Source of the DNA: Methylocystaceae bacterium UBA5192
GTDB taxonomy: Bacteria; Pseudomonadota; Alphaproteobacteria; Rhizobiales; Beijerinckiaceae
DNA: 6,535 nt
Reading direction: 5' to 3'
Assembly (NCBI GenBank): GCA_002412985.1
Contig: DHWC01000061.1
Span: 1,205-7,739, forward strand
Positions 5,328-6,535 of this stretch are shown in pieces; positions within the stretch are counted from its first letter, which is position 1; the number at the start of each line of letters is the position of its first letter. A model generated the notes under the pieces. The model did no database searches. It saw only the letters and a list, made by a program, of their open reading frames with translations, and was not told the origin of the DNA. Made by a program: the position numbers and the translations under genes.

Positions 5328-5768
5328 TCACTCTCCCATGCAGAGCTGATCAATAAGCTTGGCGTTAACGTCTTTTGTAACTAAGGCCGAATATAATTTA
5401 ACGGCATCAAAATCCAACACCGCGCCTTCCGTTTGAGAGTCAGCAAAGGCAATGCCCTGCTTCACAACAAGCGATTTTACGATACAATTTATTTTCACCA
5501 AACAAGAAGCTGAAACCACAAGAGCAGCGCCAGAGACTACAGGTCTGTGCGGAAATAAGCCAACTGTAGCGGTAATATTATATCCATCTTTATAGACAGA
5601 CTTATCATCTAGAAGATAACTAATTTTATCATCAATTTCTATTGGACTCCATTGCTGATGAAAAGCAACAGCCGCTTGACCTAAAATTAAAAAGAAGAAA
5701 AACAGCAGAAATAATTGAGAAATAAATCCGTTTCCAATGGAGCCCTTAAATAAACCTAAGGTTTTCAT
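5328..5768 (-). CDS. Hypothetical secreted (periplasmic) protein
   Basis: This 146-residue protein has a clear Sec-type signal peptide: basic start (K2, K8), a hydrophobic core LFLLFFFFLILG (19-30), and an AVA motif at 33-35 giving likely cleavage before F36. The mature part, about 111 residues, is rich in alternating beta-type segments (e.g. AALVVSASCLVKINCIVKSLVVKQG) and has three cysteines, two of them six residues apart, which could form a disulfide in the periplasm. I do not recognise a family. The ATG at 5768 has a modest ribosome site (AAGAG, about 7 nt upstream) and a plausible promoter at 5788-5816. It is the first of four leftward orphan genes downstream of guaA. A late-extracytoplasmic or surface-associated role is conceivable, but nothing in the sequence shows it. 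Confidence 0.68.
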   Translation of the reverse strand: MKTLGLFKGSIGNGFISQLFLLFFFFLILGQAAVAFHQQWSPIEIDDKISYLLDDKSVYKDGYNITATVGLFPHRPVVSGAALVVSASCLVKINCIVKSLVVKQGIAFADSQTEGAVLDFDAVKLYSALVTKDVNAKLIDQLCMGE

Positions 5769-5787
5769 TTTATACTCTTATTTGTTA

Positions 5788-5816
5788 TTTTTACTTAACT
5801 TCTTAAACCCTAACAA
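5788..5816 (-). promoter_or_regulatory. Candidate promoter of the secreted-protein gene (element copy A)
   Basis: On the minus strand TTGTTA (-35, 4 of 6 matches), a 17-nt spacer GGGTTTAAGAAGTTAAG, and TAAAAA (-10, 4 of 6) end 19 nt before the ATG at 5768. The spacer core recurs at 5292-5308 in front of the next ORF, which suggests a common regulator or a duplication. Confidence 0.4.
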
Positions 5817-5837
5817 TTATTCCAATCCCATTCAATT
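5817..5837. repeat. Decayed copy of the guaA 3' end (possible attachment-site remnant)
   Basis: TCCCATTCAATT at 5826-5837 is identical to 5967-5978, the last codons of guaA, exactly 141 nt away in the same orientation. To its left, ATTATTCC at 5817-5824 (one end base approximate) also matches the sequence over the guaA stop codon if 5 inserted bases are allowed. The guaA 3' end is a known insertion target of genomic islands, and such insertions leave direct repeats of it. No integrase is present here. Confidence 0.4.
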
Positions 5838-5941
5838 ATTTTGATCCCTAGGAAATTTAGCCTCACTTACATTCATAAGAGCAAGAAAAGGTTTTTCATA
5901 AAAGACTTATTTGAAAAAAAATTGACTAGAAGGATCTTATT

Positions 5942-5957
5942 GTAAGACAGATCTTAC
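5942..5957 (-). terminator. Weak candidate terminator after guaA
   Basis: GTAAGA (5942-5947) and TCTTAC (5952-5957) form a perfect 6-bp stem with a 4-nt loop, starting 5 nt after the guaA stop. On the minus strand a run of eight T (5914-5921) follows, but about 20 nt beyond the stem, so efficiency as an intrinsic terminator is doubtful. Confidence 0.3.
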
Positions 5958-5962
5958 TATTA

Positions 5963-6535
5963 TTATTCCCATTCAATTGTTCCAGGCGGTTTACTTGTTA
6001 CATCATATACAACGCGATTAACGCCCCTCACCTCATTGATGATCCGCGTCGCAGTCCGACCAAGAAAGCTCATGTCAAAATGATAAAAATCAGCGGTCAT
6101 GCCATCGCTGCTTGTGACAGCGCGCAAGGCAAGGACATAATCATAAGTGCGGCCATCGCCCATAACGCCAACACTGCGCACGGGCAACAATGCGGCGAAG
6201 GCTTGCCATATTTCGTCATAGAGCCCTGCTTTACGAATTTCATCAAGATAGATTGCGTCAGCATTACGCAAAATTTCAAGTTTTTCCTTGGTGATGACGC
6301 CAGGACACCGAATTGCCAAACCTGGACCAGGAAATGGATGACGCTTCACAAAAACTTCAGGTAATCCCAGTTCGCGACCCAACGCCCGCACTTCGTCCTT
6401 GAATAATTCTCGCAAAGGCTCCACCAATCCCATTTTCATACGCTCTGGCAAACCGCCAACATTATGGTGGGATTTAATCGTAACCGAAGGTCCGCCGGTG
6501 AAAGAGACGCTTTCGATGACGTCGGGATAGAGCGT
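5963..6535 (-). CDS. guaA: GMP synthase (glutamine-hydrolysing), C-terminal part
   Basis: GuaA converts XMP to GMP using ATP and ammonia from glutamine, the last step of guanine nucleotide synthesis. The frame is open to the right edge, giving 190 codons of an enzyme usually about 520 residues long. The part present covers the end of the ATP-pyrophosphatase domain (TLYPDVIESVSFTGGPS, then KSHHNVGGLPERM) and the whole C-terminal dimerisation domain, with the signature HPFPGPGLAIRCPG, the GVMGDGRTYDY segment and the invariant end TSKPPGTIEWE. The amidotransferase domain and the start lie outside the window. The TTG at 6451 is an internal leucine codon, not a start. Nothing in this portion is broken. 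The gene's 3' end is partly duplicated 141 nt downstream. Confidence 0.98.
   Translation of the reverse strand, partial: TLYPDVIESVSFTGGPSVTIKSHHNVGGLPERMKMGLVEPLRELFKDEVRALGRELGLPEVFVKRHPFPGPGLAIRCPGVITKEKLEILRNADAIYLDEIRKAGLYDEIWQAFAALLPVRSVGVMGDGRTYDYVLALRAVTSSDGMTADFYHFDMSFLGRTATRIINEVRGVNRVVYDVTSKPPGTIEWE

Noticed and set aside
4844..5353. 169-codon minus-strand ORF across the spacer between orphan genes
   Set aside because: It overlaps the start of the 113-residue gene, which has a good ribosome site, and the end of the secreted-protein gene. Its composition is mixed and not protein-like in any family I know.
6080..6364. 94-codon plus-strand ORF inside guaA
   Set aside because: It is antisense to the conserved GMP synthase dimerisation domain.
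1..6535. CRISPR array, tRNA, rRNA, integrase or transposase
   Set aside because: No regularly spaced repeats, no cloverleaf-like or rRNA-like sequence, and no recombinase motifs were seen on either strand.

Overview
This window looks like chromosomal DNA from an alphaproteobacterium of moderate GC content. The evidence is a Der GTPase whose sequence resembles alphaproteobacterial Der proteins, an upstream gene for a membrane-anchored TPR protein with the N-terminus typical of that class, and a GMP synthase C-terminus of the same flavour. A possible Irr-type iron box in front of a rubrerythrin gene also fits the Hyphomicrobiales/Rhodobacterales side of the class. I cannot name a genus.

Layout: (1) Positions 1-438, minus strand: a short rubrerythrin (diiron domain only) ending in a perfect hairpin. 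(2) 439-637: a divergent promoter region with a candidate Irr/ICE-like palindrome over the likely rubrerythrin -10, plus a candidate promoter facing right. (3) 638-1243, plus strand: a zinc hydrolase of the poly-gamma-glutamate hydrolase (DUF867) family, converging on der with a 1-nt gap. (4) 1245-3470, minus strand: a probable two-gene operon, with the TPR membrane protein first and der second. (5) 3651-4265, plus strand: an unrecognised protein with a strong ribosome site and a very basic amphipathic C-terminal tail. (6) 4270-5768, minus strand: four consecutive unrecognised small ORFs (two-TM protein, charged soluble protein, doubtful two-TM peptide, secreted protein). (7) 5963-6535, minus strand: the last 190 codons of guaA, which runs off the right edge.

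Housekeeping functions are purine nucleotide synthesis (guaA), 50S ribosome assembly (der) and envelope support (TPR protein). The rubrerythrin is a peroxide/iron-stress protein. The block between guaA and the TPR/der operon is accessory in character: orphan genes, AT-rich spacers, a near-repeated promoter-like element, and a decayed second copy of the guaA 3' end 141 nt downstream of the real one. guaA 3' ends are known integration sites for genomic islands, so this block may be an old island remnant. No integrase or transposase is visible, so that is inference only. No CRISPR array, rRNA, tRNA or intact mobile element was found.
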